The notes beneath the pieces were generated by a model. The model was not told where the DNA came from and did not search any database. It worked only from the letters and a program-made list of their open reading frames with translations. From contig JACKFH010000048.1 in the NCBI GenBank assembly GCA_020632575.1, positions 1 through 21,966 of the forward strand: DNA of 21,966 nt, written 5' to 3'. This document shows, piece by piece, positions 14,977 to 21,966 of this stretch. The stretch comes from Candidatus Omnitrophota bacterium. Lineage in GTDB: Bacteria > Hinthialibacterota > Hinthialibacteria > OLB16. The first letter of the stretch is position 1; the number at the start of each line of letters is the position of its first letter. The position numbers were made by a program, and so were the translations under genes.

Positions 14977-15543
14977 TCAGAAAATTCCACCTTCCTCCAT
15001 CTTCTTTCGAATGCGATTGAAGTGATCGAGGATGCCGAGTTGTTCACAGAGATTTTCGACCAAGGCGAGGTCTACGGGGGAGGAATCGATCAACATGTTG
15101 GCGATGTCCTTTTCACTTCGGGCACTGCCCAGACTCACCCAGAAGACTTTTGAAACGATGGCATCCTCTTTGGAAACCACCCACAGGGGACCGACCCCGA
15201 AGATCGTAGTCTCGATGGCTCGGTCGGCAGCGCCGGGAATTTTTTCACCTACATGGAAATCGATTTTGACAAAAGTGTCCTCGTCCAATGCCTGAAAGAT
15301 TCTTTCATCCCTGACAGCATCCATCATTTCTTCTTGATCAATTCTGAAGGCAGATTCGAGAGCGCTGAAGAGGCCCTCCGCCTGATTCAAAGAAATGGAA
15401 ACCACAAGATCAAGATCCTCGGTGAATCGAGGGTCGCCATAGACATTCGAAACGATCCCCCCAGTAAAATAGTAGGGAATCTGCAATTCGTTTAGGATGC
15501 GAACAACTTTTTCGAGTGTTTGGCGATTGAGTTCATTGTTCAT
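14977..15543 (-). CDS. Nucleotidyltransferase-fold protein, candidate toxin of a MenAT-like pair
   Basis: A protein of 188 residues from ATG 15543. The segment YYFTGGIVSNVYGDPRFTED (24-43) plus LDLVV is a nucleotidyltransferase core: G28-G29, the D-x-D carboxylates D43 and D45, and a third carboxylate D95 in KIDFHVGE. The later segment ARSEKDIANML (141-151) matches a pattern common to small stand-alone nucleotidyltransferases annotated as DUF6036, AbiEii-like or MenT-like. Such proteins include mycobacterial MenT toxins, which modify tRNA 3' ends; others have unknown substrates. An in-frame start at 15747 would run through the upstream gene and is rejected: the internal ATG forms ATGA with that gene's stop, a sign of coupled translation. 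The toxin role is inference from fold and gene pairing. Confidence 0.82.
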   Translation of the reverse strand: MNNELNRQTLEKVVRILNELQIPYYFTGGIVSNVYGDPRFTEDLDLVVSISLNQAEGLFSALESAFRIDQEEMMDAVRDERIFQALDEDTFVKIDFHVGEKIPGAADRAIETTIFGVGPLWVVSKEDAIVSKVFWVSLGSARSEKDIANMLIDSSPVDLALVENLCEQLGILDHFNRIRKKMEEGGIF

Positions 15544-15776
15544 TTCGGAGCCGCATCCCGCAACAAGCGTTGAGTGACCGGATCCGATTGGTACATTCTC
15601 ATCGCCACTCTTCGGTTCACTTCGCGCTGACTCAAACCGGGTTCCTGCTCCCTGACAATCGCTTGGTGCATGTTGTGGCACTCTTGGTAGATGGCGAACG
15701 CTCGATTCGCTTTCTCTTCGGGAGTCATTCGATTGATGCCGTCCCAATAGGCTTTATCGATCTTGGTCATTCGCAT
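15540..15776 (-). CDS. Small protein, candidate antitoxin (Rv0078B/MenA-like)
   Basis: A protein of 78 residues, highly charged and predicted helical, with no membrane segment or Cys cluster. The core, MTPEEKANRAFAIYQECHNM (17-36) then REQEPGLSQREVNRRVAMRM, has the helix-turn pattern of small proteins (x-P-E-E-R/K-x-x-x-A-F, then S-x-x-E-V-x-R-R-V-A) that I know as partners of nucleotidyltransferase genes, including the antitoxin family named after Rv0078B. GAGGTG (15789-15784) is 7 bases before the ATG; a Met at residue 3 is a possible alternative. The gene starts 13 bases after the DUF1553 stop and overlaps the nucleotidyltransferase gene by 4 bases. Confidence 0.75.
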   Translation of the reverse strand: MRMTKIDKAYWDGINRMTPEEKANRAFAIYQECHNMHQAIVREQEPGLSQREVNRRVAMRMYQSDPVTQRLLRDAAPK

Positions 15777-15789
15777 CGCAATTCACCTC

Positions 15790-18273
15790 TCAATCCACAT
15801 AAACAAATTCGTTCAGGTTCATCATCGCCTGACAGAAATCGACGAGGGCCTTTTGGCTTGGGAATTCCGACTCCGAACCTTCGTATTCCTTAGCCTGCGT
15901 TTCCAGGAAGGCGAGCGAGTTCTCCAATTCGCTCTCGAATGGCGGACGGGAAAGTGTCAGCCAGAAGGCGCGGTTGATCTGGGATCTGGCGTCTTGGCCG
16001 ACTTCGGCTTCGAGCCTAGTGGCTAAGGACTCGGCTTGTTGGCGGGCGAAGCGGTCGTTGAGGAGTTCGAGGGATTGCAGGGGGATGGTGGTGGTCTGAC
16101 GGCGGGAGCAGGATTGGGTGGCGTCGGGGCCGTCGAAGACGGTGAGGAGGGGCATGAGGACGGAGCGACGGATGAAGATGTAGACACTTCGCCGCCAAGT
16201 GTCGGGGCCGTCCTCCTGGAGGGTCGGCCACTTTTGGGTCGAGCCGGTGGCGATTAGATCGGGGTGGAGCCTTGGTTTAATCCCCGGGCCGTACATACTT
16301 CGATTGAGATTCCCCGCCACGGCAAGCATGGTGTCGCGGATAACCTCCGACTCCATTCGGATGGGACGGCGTCTCCACCAGAGATGGTTGTCGGGATCGA
16401 TTTCGTTTTTGGTGGCATCGAAGGTTGAGTCCTGTTGGTAGACCGCGCTCATCAAGATCCGTTTGTGCATTTTTTTTACGGACCAGCCGTCCTCGATCAG
16501 TTGGACAGCGAGCCAATCGAGAAGTTCCGGGTGAGTCGGACGGTCGCCGCGCACTCCGAAATCGGACGGCGTGCCGACTAGGCCTCGGCCCAGATGGTGC
16601 TGCCAAAGGCGGTTGACTAGGACTCGGGCGGCGAGATGGCCCGCGCCCTTCTCCGGGTCGGTGATCCACTCAGCCAGCGCCGTTCTCCTGCCGGTGGTCT
16701 TCTCGGGTTGCGCGGTGGCGTAGGCATTCCAAATTGAGGCGTCACTCGGCTTGAGGACCGTGAGGAAACCGGGTTGGATCGACTCCACCTTGCGGTTCGG
16801 ATCTCCCCTGGCCAGGAAGAAACTCTCAACCGGGTCTGACTGTTTGTCGGTCAGGGTCAGCGCCTTGGGCGGGAGAGTGGCGAGTTTATCCCTCCAACCT
16901 TGGATTTCGGTTTCGAGACGGCGAGTCTCCTCCAACTCCGCATCCGACAGCCGCTCCTTGATCTCATGGTATTGGGGTCGGATCGCTCCGCCGAACATCT
17001 CGTAGAGGTGGCGCTGCTGAGCGTTCTCGTTGTTGAGAGGCGCTCTCAGAAGATCCATCTCGCTGGCGCCGATCGGTAGAGCGGCGATTTTCTCCTCCCG
17101 AATTTGGTCGCTATAAGGCTTATGCAGGTTGTCGAGTTCTTTTTGGGCCGCGTTGAGCGGCGGGGTCCACTCATTTTCAAGGCTGGTCGACTTGATCGAC
17201 TCAGCGAGGCCGCACATGAACGCCTGTTTCCGTTCGCTCGAGGTGAACACAGAGAGGAGTTGGTAGTAATCGCGCGAGGGGATGGCGTCGTATTTGTGAT
17301 CGTGGCAACGGGCGCAGGCGACAGTCAGGCCGAGCATCGCCGAGGAGACGGTCGAGAGCATGTCATCGAGTTCGTCGTAACGGTTCTTCTCGGACACCTG
17401 ATTGGAGATGGTCGGTCCCGAGGTGCAGAAGCCGGTGAGGGCGAGGGCCAAGGGGTTGCCGGGTTCGTATTCATCCCCAGCGAGTTGCCACTTCAAAAAA
17501 GTGTCGTAAGGGAGATCCTCATTAAAGGCCTTGATGACAGCGTCGCGAAAATGGTAAGCGGTTGGTCTTTCAATATCGAACTCGTAACCGCCACTGTCGG
17601 CGTAACGAGCGAGGTCGAGCCAGTGACGGCCCCAGCGTTCACCGTAGTGAGGACTATCAAGGAGCCGGTCCACTAAGTCTTCGTAAGCGGAGGGTGAGTC
17701 ATCCTCGACAAAAGATTGAACCTCTTCCGGCGAGGGAGGGAGACCAATCAAATCGAAATAAAGACGCCGGATCAGTTTTTGTTTCGAGGCTCGCGGAGTG
17801 GGGGAAAGCCCCCTCTCTTCGAGACCGGCGAGGATGAAACGGTCGATCGGGGTTCTCGCCCAATCGGGATCGGTGACTTCCGGTTGAGACGGTTTGGATA
17901 AGCGGCGGAAGGACCAGAAATTTCGATCGGAGTCGGCGACGAGGCTATTGGAGGGCTCGGATGCTTTGAGTTTGGCCTGGAAATTCTGTCGAGCGGATTC
18001 GAGAGACTCGATACGATTCCGCAGGTCGGTGACCTCGATGTCGATCGACTCGATTTCTCCGAGAGTTTTCTCTTCCTCTTGGCGTAGCCAATCTTCAATT
18101 TCCTGTTTCGGGAACTCTGATCTCTCGATCGCCCTTAAAGACTCTATGATATTGGGAATTTCGGCATGGTTGTCTTCCAGCCCCATGGAGGATCCGGTTG
18201 ACATACCGAAGGTAATCAGCGACGCGATCAAAAAGCAGACCGCGAAAGGACGTGAAGAGGGCCAACCATTCAT
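15790..18273 (-). CDS. DUF1549/DUF1553 (PSCyt2/PSD1) secreted protein
   Basis: A protein of 827 residues from ATG 18273, starting with a signal peptide (MNGWPSSRPFAVCFLIASLI). A coiled-coil-like helical region lies at about 35-102, where many relatives carry the PSCyt1 cytochrome-like domain. DUF1549 follows (about 140-340): TPIDRFILAGLEERGLSPTP, RRLYFDLIGLPPSPEEV, HYGERWGRHWLDLARYADS, and VACARCHDHKYDAIPSRDYY, which contains a C-x-x-C-H haem-binding-type motif at about 320-324. DUF1553 occupies the C-terminal third (LAEWITDPEKGAGHLAARVL, VNRLWQHHLGRGLVGTPSDFG). The exact biochemical role is not established. An in-frame GTG at 18330 also has a GGAGG before it, but lies inside a hairpin and would bury the signal peptide, so I prefer 18273. 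Confidence 0.92.
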   Translation of the reverse strand: MNGWPSSRPFAVCFLIASLITFGMSTGSSMGLEDNHAEIPNIIESLRAIERSEFPKQEIEDWLRQEEEKTLGEIESIDIEVTDLRNRIESLESARQNFQAKLKASEPSNSLVADSDRNFWSFRRLSKPSQPEVTDPDWARTPIDRFILAGLEERGLSPTPRASKQKLIRRLYFDLIGLPPSPEEVQSFVEDDSPSAYEDLVDRLLDSPHYGERWGRHWLDLARYADSGGYEFDIERPTAYHFRDAVIKAFNEDLPYDTFLKWQLAGDEYEPGNPLALALTGFCTSGPTISNQVSEKNRYDELDDMLSTVSSAMLGLTVACARCHDHKYDAIPSRDYYQLLSVFTSSERKQAFMCGLAESIKSTSLENEWTPPLNAAQKELDNLHKPYSDQIREEKIAALPIGASEMDLLRAPLNNENAQQRHLYEMFGGAIRPQYHEIKERLSDAELEETRRLETEIQGWRDKLATLPPKALTLTDKQSDPVESFFLARGDPNRKVESIQPGFLTVLKPSDASIWNAYATAQPEKTTGRRTALAEWITDPEKGAGHLAARVLVNRLWQHHLGRGLVGTPSDFGVRGDRPTHPELLDWLAVQLIEDGWSVKKMHKRILMSAVYQQDSTFDATKNEIDPDNHLWWRRRPIRMESEVIRDTMLAVAGNLNRSMYGPGIKPRLHPDLIATGSTQKWPTLQEDGPDTWRRSVYIFIRRSVLMPLLTVFDGPDATQSCSRRQTTTIPLQSLELLNDRFARQQAESLATRLEAEVGQDARSQINRAFWLTLSRPPFESELENSLAFLETQAKEYEGSESEFPSQKALVDFCQAMMNLNEFVYVD

Positions 18274-18334
18274 TCCCTCATCATAGAGAAGAGCGGCGAT
18301 TTCAATCAAGCGGGAGGTGATCACCCCCACCTAA

Positions 18335-18394
18335 CCTCCCCCATCAAGATGGAGGGACTGCTGCTCCCTCCATCGAGGGAAGGGCTGGGGGAGG
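18335..18394. repeat. Nested hairpin between two minus-strand genes
   Basis: The outer arms CCTCCCCC (18335-18342) and GGGGGAGG (18387-18394) enclose inner arms GATGGAGGGA (18348-18357) and TCCCTCCATC (18365-18374) around a 7-base loop. All arms are perfect. It lies between the stop of the PT-rich gene and the start of the DUF1553 gene. The sequence is unrelated to the hairpins at 5946 and 9864. It could be a dispersed palindrome, a terminator or an mRNA-stability element. Confidence 0.7.
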
Positions 18395-18408
18395 GTGACC
18401 ATCGGCCT

Positions 18409-20292
18409 TCAATCGTCTCCTTCCTTGAATTCCATCGACTGGTTCCAATAGAGGCAGAAATCGAAAAGATCGAAACCCTCATCCTCGCCTCGGCGCATCC
18501 TCTCCACCCACTCGATCAGGTCTCGATTGTCGATGAACCGATCAAGGGGGGTCGGCCGGACATCGTAATCGCGAGGGGTTGATGTGGCTGTTGGAGTTCG
18601 ATCGCCAGTCGGAGATTCGGTCGCTGAGGGAGTCATCGTGATCGTTCCGGTTGCTGTCGGAGAGAGAGTTCCTGTGGCTGTTGGCGTCGATGTGCCGGTG
18701 GCTGTGGGGGTGTGGCTTCCGGTTGGAGTGGGTGTTTCGGTCAATGTGCCGGTCACCGTTAGAGTGGGAGTGGGTGTCTCGGTCGGTGGAGGCGCCTCCG
18801 TGAACGTTGACGTGGGTGAGGGCGTGTGTGTCGAGGTGAGAGTCGCGGTCTCGGTGAATGTCCCAGTCGGTGTCGCCGTTGCGGTTCCGGTTGAGGTGTC
18901 GGTTGGAGTTGGAGTCCATGTTCCCGTAGGCGTGTCCGTCGGAGGGACCTCCCCGGTCCTCGTGGGTGTGGGTGTGTCCGTTTGCGTGGCGGTGTCCGTG
19001 GGGGTTGAGGTCGGAGTCTCGGTGTCGGTTGGGGTGGGGGTTGGAGTCGCGCTTTCCACGATCCCGAACCGCTCGAGAGTCATATGGAGCCCGTTGAGAT
19101 CGTCATCGTTCGTGTCCTTGGCGGGATCTCCATCCGCGACCAATCCCAGCGTTCCGGCGGGGATCACCACCACCGGCCCGAAAACCGGCTTAAGCCCGCT
19201 CCCGCCTCCCGCCGGTCCAGCGGGAACCACTCCGATAACATCGCCGGGATCGGCTCCCTCGCCGAAACCGTTGAAGGGGTTGGCGATCGGGTCCCCTGTC
19301 ATCGGATTCTTGTCGGCGATAAGCGATTGCGATCCACGAGCAAGCGAGAAATAGATGAGCGTGGGCAAGCCCATCACGCCATCCGGGTTCTCGATGTAGA
19401 CCGCGTCGAGTTCATCCAGACCAGCCAACAAACCCAGTTCGAAGGCGGTCCAGGCGGGATTGAGTGTCGGGGCCCCTGTCCAGGTCGCGGTCCAATCGAT
19501 ATCGGCCCCCACCATGGGACCGAACGTTCCTCCGTTCTTGATCGAGAAAAACACATAGGGAGCGTCGAAGGCGCCGTCGCCATTGGTGTCGACCCACAGG
19601 TTCAAGGCGGCGAAGGGGGGCGTCATCCCGCCCAGGTGTTGATCAGGAATGACCAGAGAGTTCGCGTCGTCCTCGGGCGAACCGGTCAAGCCGATGGCCG
19701 CGTCATCGGCGACCAGGCTGTTTCCCATTCCAGTCGGAAGCGATTCGAAGACATCGCCGCCCTCCTCGGAGGGAATCTTCGAAGATTCGATAAAAACCGC
19801 GCTGGGGTTTAGCCCGATTGAACTCGTGTCGACCGTGAACTGAACGTACAGCGACGCCGATCGGACAGCTGCATCCAGGGCGAAGGGATCCATCTCCGGT
19901 TCGATCGCGACATACCACTTGTAGGGGAAAGTGTATTCGTTCCATCCGAAGCAATAGGCGTCGGTATTTTCGTTGTGGAGCGTTCCGAAATTCAGGGCCG
20001 GGACGATGGGCCCGCCGGGAGGGGGAATGTTTTCGTCAAAGGTCTTAAAATTGCTCCCCCAGGGCGGGCTGAGGTAAAGGTCGTCCTCTGCGTCTTCTGG
20101 GATCGATTCCTCCAAGAAGACTCCCGAACCGGGAAGACCGTTCGGGCCAAAATCGGTGTCCACACTGAAATCGATTTCCGCGAGAGTAGCCGAGTAGATG
20201 AAACCGTCGGCGAATTGCGCGTTTGCGGGGGAGAGGAAGAGGGTCAACAGGACTCCGGCGAATGCCGCTTTCGAAAGCCATTGGGATCGCAT
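18409..20292 (-). CDS. Large secreted protein with Pro/Thr-rich linker and short C-terminal tail module
   Basis: A protein of 627 residues. A signal peptide (MRSQWLSKAAFAGVLLTLFL, ending SPANAQ) leads to a 400-residue acidic, Gly/Asp-rich beta-type region with segments such as LNLWVDTNGDGAFDAPYVFFSIK that suit calcium-binding extracellular folds. Residues about 413-571 are a low-complexity linker of T-P-T, T-E-T and T-G-T units. The last 53 residues regain complexity: PLDRFIDNRDLIEWVERMRR, then EDEGFDLFDFCLYWNQ. I recall similar tails after Pro/Thr linkers in surface proteins of candidate phyla, where they could act as sorting or docking modules. Function unknown. I chose the ATG at 20292 because AGGAG (20305-20301) is 8 bases away; the ATG at 20298 would leave only 2 bases. 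Confidence 0.85.
   Translation of the reverse strand: MRSQWLSKAAFAGVLLTLFLSPANAQFADGFIYSATLAEIDFSVDTDFGPNGLPGSGVFLEESIPEDAEDDLYLSPPWGSNFKTFDENIPPPGGPIVPALNFGTLHNENTDAYCFGWNEYTFPYKWYVAIEPEMDPFALDAAVRSASLYVQFTVDTSSIGLNPSAVFIESSKIPSEEGGDVFESLPTGMGNSLVADDAAIGLTGSPEDDANSLVIPDQHLGGMTPPFAALNLWVDTNGDGAFDAPYVFFSIKNGGTFGPMVGADIDWTATWTGAPTLNPAWTAFELGLLAGLDELDAVYIENPDGVMGLPTLIYFSLARGSQSLIADKNPMTGDPIANPFNGFGEGADPGDVIGVVPAGPAGGGSGLKPVFGPVVVIPAGTLGLVADGDPAKDTNDDDLNGLHMTLERFGIVESATPTPTPTDTETPTSTPTDTATQTDTPTPTRTGEVPPTDTPTGTWTPTPTDTSTGTATATPTGTFTETATLTSTHTPSPTSTFTEAPPPTETPTPTLTVTGTLTETPTPTGSHTPTATGTSTPTATGTLSPTATGTITMTPSATESPTGDRTPTATSTPRDYDVRPTPLDRFIDNRDLIEWVERMRRGEDEGFDLFDFCLYWNQSMEFKEGDD
18580..19055 (-). 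repeat. Low-complexity DNA coding for the Pro/Thr-rich linker
   Basis: The stretch codes, on the minus strand, for about 159 residues made almost only of Thr and Pro with Gly, Ser, Ala, Glu and Asp. Units are degenerate rather than exact tandem repeats. On the plus strand it creates a long spurious Val/Gly-rich open frame. Such tracts are prone to length change and assembly error. Confidence 0.85.
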
Positions 20293-20403
20293 TTGCATGT
20301 CTCCTTTTCCGGGGACTCTTCATGGGAAAAAGGAGCTCGTTGCCGCACATCGTCCTCGGTCCGAGCCTTGGGCAACAGAAAAGGAACAGGGGTCTATAAA
20401 ATT

Positions 20404-20433
20404 ATTATAGTTCTCCTTTACATGATTTGACAA
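20404..20433 (-). promoter_or_regulatory. Sigma-70-type promoter for the PT-rich protein gene, with overlapping palindrome
   Basis: On the minus strand, TTGTCA (20433-20428) and TATAAT (20409-20404) are separated by 18 bases; the -10 is a perfect consensus. This predicts a leader of about 105 bases. The -10 is embedded in the inverted repeat CTATAA-5-TTATAG (20394-20410), which could be an operator. The -35 overlaps a plus-strand TTGACA (20427-20432) facing the divergent DUF1501 gene. Confidence 0.6.
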
Positions 20434-20469
20434 CAGATCTCACAAAAAATCGACGATTCGCGGTGGAAT

Positions 20470-20542
20470 CCGAGCCCCATCCTCGGTAGACTAATGCAGT
20501 CTGTGATCAGTCCGGTTATGTGGAAACCGGTAGGGGTTTTTT
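20470..20542 (+). ncRNA. Candidate structured leader RNA: three hairpins and a T-run
   Basis: Three short perfect hairpins lie in a row: CCGAG/CTCGG (20470-20486), AGACT/AGTCT (20488-20502) and CCGGTT/AACCGG (20512-20530), followed by six T at 20537-20542. AAACC (20524-20528) could instead pair with GGTTT (20535-20539), giving two mutually exclusive folds. A terminator-like end here has no upstream plus-strand gene to terminate: the nearest ends at 13451. The element is therefore either a leader/attenuator of the gene at 20590 or a small RNA. The 291-base spacer (20299-20589) holds nothing else besides the promoter listed separately. No known riboswitch class was recognised. Confidence 0.4.
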
Positions 20543-20589
20543 GTTGTCAATAGTTTTTGCGATTGATCGAAGGGAAGGTGCGGTAAGCC

Positions 20590-21960
20590 ATGTATCGAAT
20601 CGACGCTGAAAAGAAGGTTCATTTTTGCGATGGATTGTCCCGTCGCGATTTCCTCCACGCGGGCTCGATGGGGCTGCTAGGCCTCACGATGTCCTCTTAT
20701 TACGCGCTCAAAGCGGAGGGACGGACCTCGAACGAGGATCGCAACGCGATTTTTCTCTTCCTCGTGGGAGGACCGAGTCAACTCGACACTTTCGATATGA
20801 AACCGGATGCACCGGCGGAAATTCGGGGACCCTACAAACCGATCAAGACCAACAGCCCGGACATCCAAATCTCCGAAATCTTTCCACGCACCGCCAAGCA
20901 TGCCGATAAGTTTTCGATCATCCGAAGCATGCACCACAAGGCGGCGGGGGTTCATGACACCGGTCATCAGATGATGCAAACCGGGCGGTTATTCCTCAAC
21001 GGTCTTGAGCAACCTCACGCGGGCTGCGTTCTTGGATACCTTCGGGGGACCAAGAACGACATGCCGCCGCATGTCATGATGCCGACTCCAATTGGGCCGA
21101 CTGGGGGCAACATGCCTCACGGTCAGAGCGCGGGATTCCTGGGGAAGAAGTTCGACCCATTCGTCCTCAACGCCGATCCGAGCGCCCCCGATTTCGAGGT
21201 GCCAGATCTGCTTCCTCCCGATTACATCTCCTCGGTTCGGATCGATCGAAGAAAGAACTTGCGGAATTTGGTGGATGAATCGGTTGAATATTTCGAATCG
21301 AACCTGGACGCCAAACTCCTCGACGAAAGTTTCAACCAAGCCTACACCCTGATGTCATCCGCCGCGGCGCGTGAGGCGTTCGACCTATCGCAGGAACCGG
21401 AGAAAGTTCGCGAAAAATATGGAATGAACAAGTTTGGTCAGAGCTGCCTCCTCTCACGGCGACTGATAGAACGGGGGGTCCGTTTCTGCACGGTCAATAT
21501 GTTCGAGACAGTGTTCAACGAAATCACCTGGGACATTCATGGTTCGGCGCCATTCAGCCCGATTGAATGCTACAGCGATCTGGTCGGTCCGATGTTCGAC
21601 AAGGCCTACAGTTCGCTCCTTGAAGACCTCCACCAAACGGGCCTCCTGGATTCAACCATGGTGGTTGCCATGGGCGAGTTCGGCCGGACGCCAAAGATCA
21701 ACCCAGCAGGCGGACGGGATCACTGGCCGCAAGTCTGGTCGGTGCTGGCCGCGGGTGGCGGGGTTCAAGGCGGCCGGGTGGTCGGCAAGACCGATGAAAT
21801 TGGAGCCTATCCGGTCGAAAGGCCAACTTTACCCAACGAATTGGTGGCCTCGGTCTACCACAGTCTGGGGATCGATCTGGAAACGGAGCTCCCCTCCCCG
21901 GGATCGAGGCCGGTTCCGGTGGTCGATTTCGGTGTCGAACCCATTTGGGAGCTTTTTTAA
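20590..21960 (+). CDS. DUF1501 protein with Tat signal (second copy)
   Basis: A protein of 456 residues, complete. The twin-arginine signal reads L-S-R-R-D-F-L-H (16-23), followed by AGSMGLLGLTMSSYYAL. DUF1501 blocks follow: FLFLVGGPSQLDTFDMKPDAP, FSIIRSMHHKAAGVHDTGHQMMQTGR, RGVRFCTVNMFE, and VVAMGEFGRTPKINPAGGRDHWPQVWSVLAAGGGVQGGRVVGKTDEIG. It differs clearly from the DUF1501 protein at 13467-14903 (shorter, different linker blocks), so the two are not a recent duplication. AAGGTG lies about 10 bases before the ATG. The gene is divergent from the PT-rich protein gene and preceded by the hairpin series at 20470-20542. A partner DUF1549/DUF1553 gene, if any, is not visible beside it. Confidence 0.95.
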   Translation: MYRIDAEKKVHFCDGLSRRDFLHAGSMGLLGLTMSSYYALKAEGRTSNEDRNAIFLFLVGGPSQLDTFDMKPDAPAEIRGPYKPIKTNSPDIQISEIFPRTAKHADKFSIIRSMHHKAAGVHDTGHQMMQTGRLFLNGLEQPHAGCVLGYLRGTKNDMPPHVMMPTPIGPTGGNMPHGQSAGFLGKKFDPFVLNADPSAPDFEVPDLLPPDYISSVRIDRRKNLRNLVDESVEYFESNLDAKLLDESFNQAYTLMSSAAAREAFDLSQEPEKVREKYGMNKFGQSCLLSRRLIERGVRFCTVNMFETVFNEITWDIHGSAPFSPIECYSDLVGPMFDKAYSSLLEDLHQTGLLDSTMVVAMGEFGRTPKINPAGGRDHWPQVWSVLAAGGGVQGGRVVGKTDEIGAYPVERPTLPNELVASVYHSLGIDLETELPSPGSRPVPVVDFGVEPIWELF

Positions 21961-21966
21961 ACAAAT

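Noticed and set aside
15544..15747. N-terminal extension of 68 residues on the nucleotidyltransferase
   Set aside because: The extension overlaps the small upstream gene out of frame, has low-information composition, and the internal ATG in the ATGA overlap gives a normal-length family protein.
18584..19354. A 256-residue plus-strand frame made mostly of Val, Gly, Ser and Pro
   Set aside because: It is the antisense shadow of the Pro/Thr-rich linker gene; its composition follows from the repetitive codons on the other strand, and the minus-strand frame has a signal peptide, ribosome site and promoter.
13467..21960. The two DUF1501 genes as a recent duplication
   Set aside because: The proteins share only the family blocks, differ in length and in most of the sequence between the blocks, and have unrelated flanks.

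Overview
The window is a fragment of a bacterial chromosome, about 22 kb and moderately GC-rich. It holds 17 supported protein genes and no rRNA, tRNA, CRISPR array or transposase that I can see. Two DUF1501 proteins with twin-arginine signals, a DUF1549/DUF1553 protein, a Tat-exported Gfo/Idh/MocA oxidoreductase and a large secreted protein with a Pro/Thr-rich linker point to a heterotroph of the Planctomycetes-Verrucomicrobia type or an allied candidate phylum (Omnitrophota, Sumerlaeota or Hydrogenedentota-like). This placement is inference from gene content; the window has no marker gene that fixes the phylum.

Layout. Positions 1-5315: a divergent pair of transcripts, with the oxidoreductase (minus, cut by the window edge) against two large secreted proteins of unrecognised family (plus), the first resembling a glycoside hydrolase. 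Positions 5347-7300: an isolated rmlC-type epimerase (minus) and a PfkB/KDG-kinase-like sugar kinase (plus), separated by a 301-base spacer that holds a long perfect hairpin. Positions 7506-13451: a plus-strand run of secreted purple-acid-type phosphatase, DJ-1/PfpI protein, FolC-like ligase, sialidase-fold BNR protein, DUF2784 membrane protein and a pseudopilin-like membrane protein. Positions 13467-20292: a minus-strand block of a PT-rich secreted protein, a DUF1549/DUF1553 protein, a two-gene module resembling a MenA/MenT nucleotidyltransferase toxin-antitoxin pair, and a DUF1501 protein. Positions 20590-21960: a second DUF1501 protein, divergent from the PT-rich gene.

How the genes fit together: most products are predicted to be exported and many look like carbohydrate or phosphate scavengers (GH-like protein, sialidase fold, phosphatase, DUF1501/DUF1549/DUF1553 set, oxidoreductase, KDG kinase). 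This suits an organism that breaks down complex glycans or detritus. No complete pathway is encoded here.

The points most worth a second look are: (i) the nucleotidyltransferase/antitoxin-like module wedged between the DUF1553 and DUF1501 genes; (ii) a compact series of three hairpins and a T-run at 20470-20542 in the leader of the last gene; (iii) two copies of an intergenic inverted repeat plus a third, different hairpin; (iv) the C-terminal tail module of the PT-rich protein; and (v) a pseudopilin-like protein without a prepilin cleavage motif.
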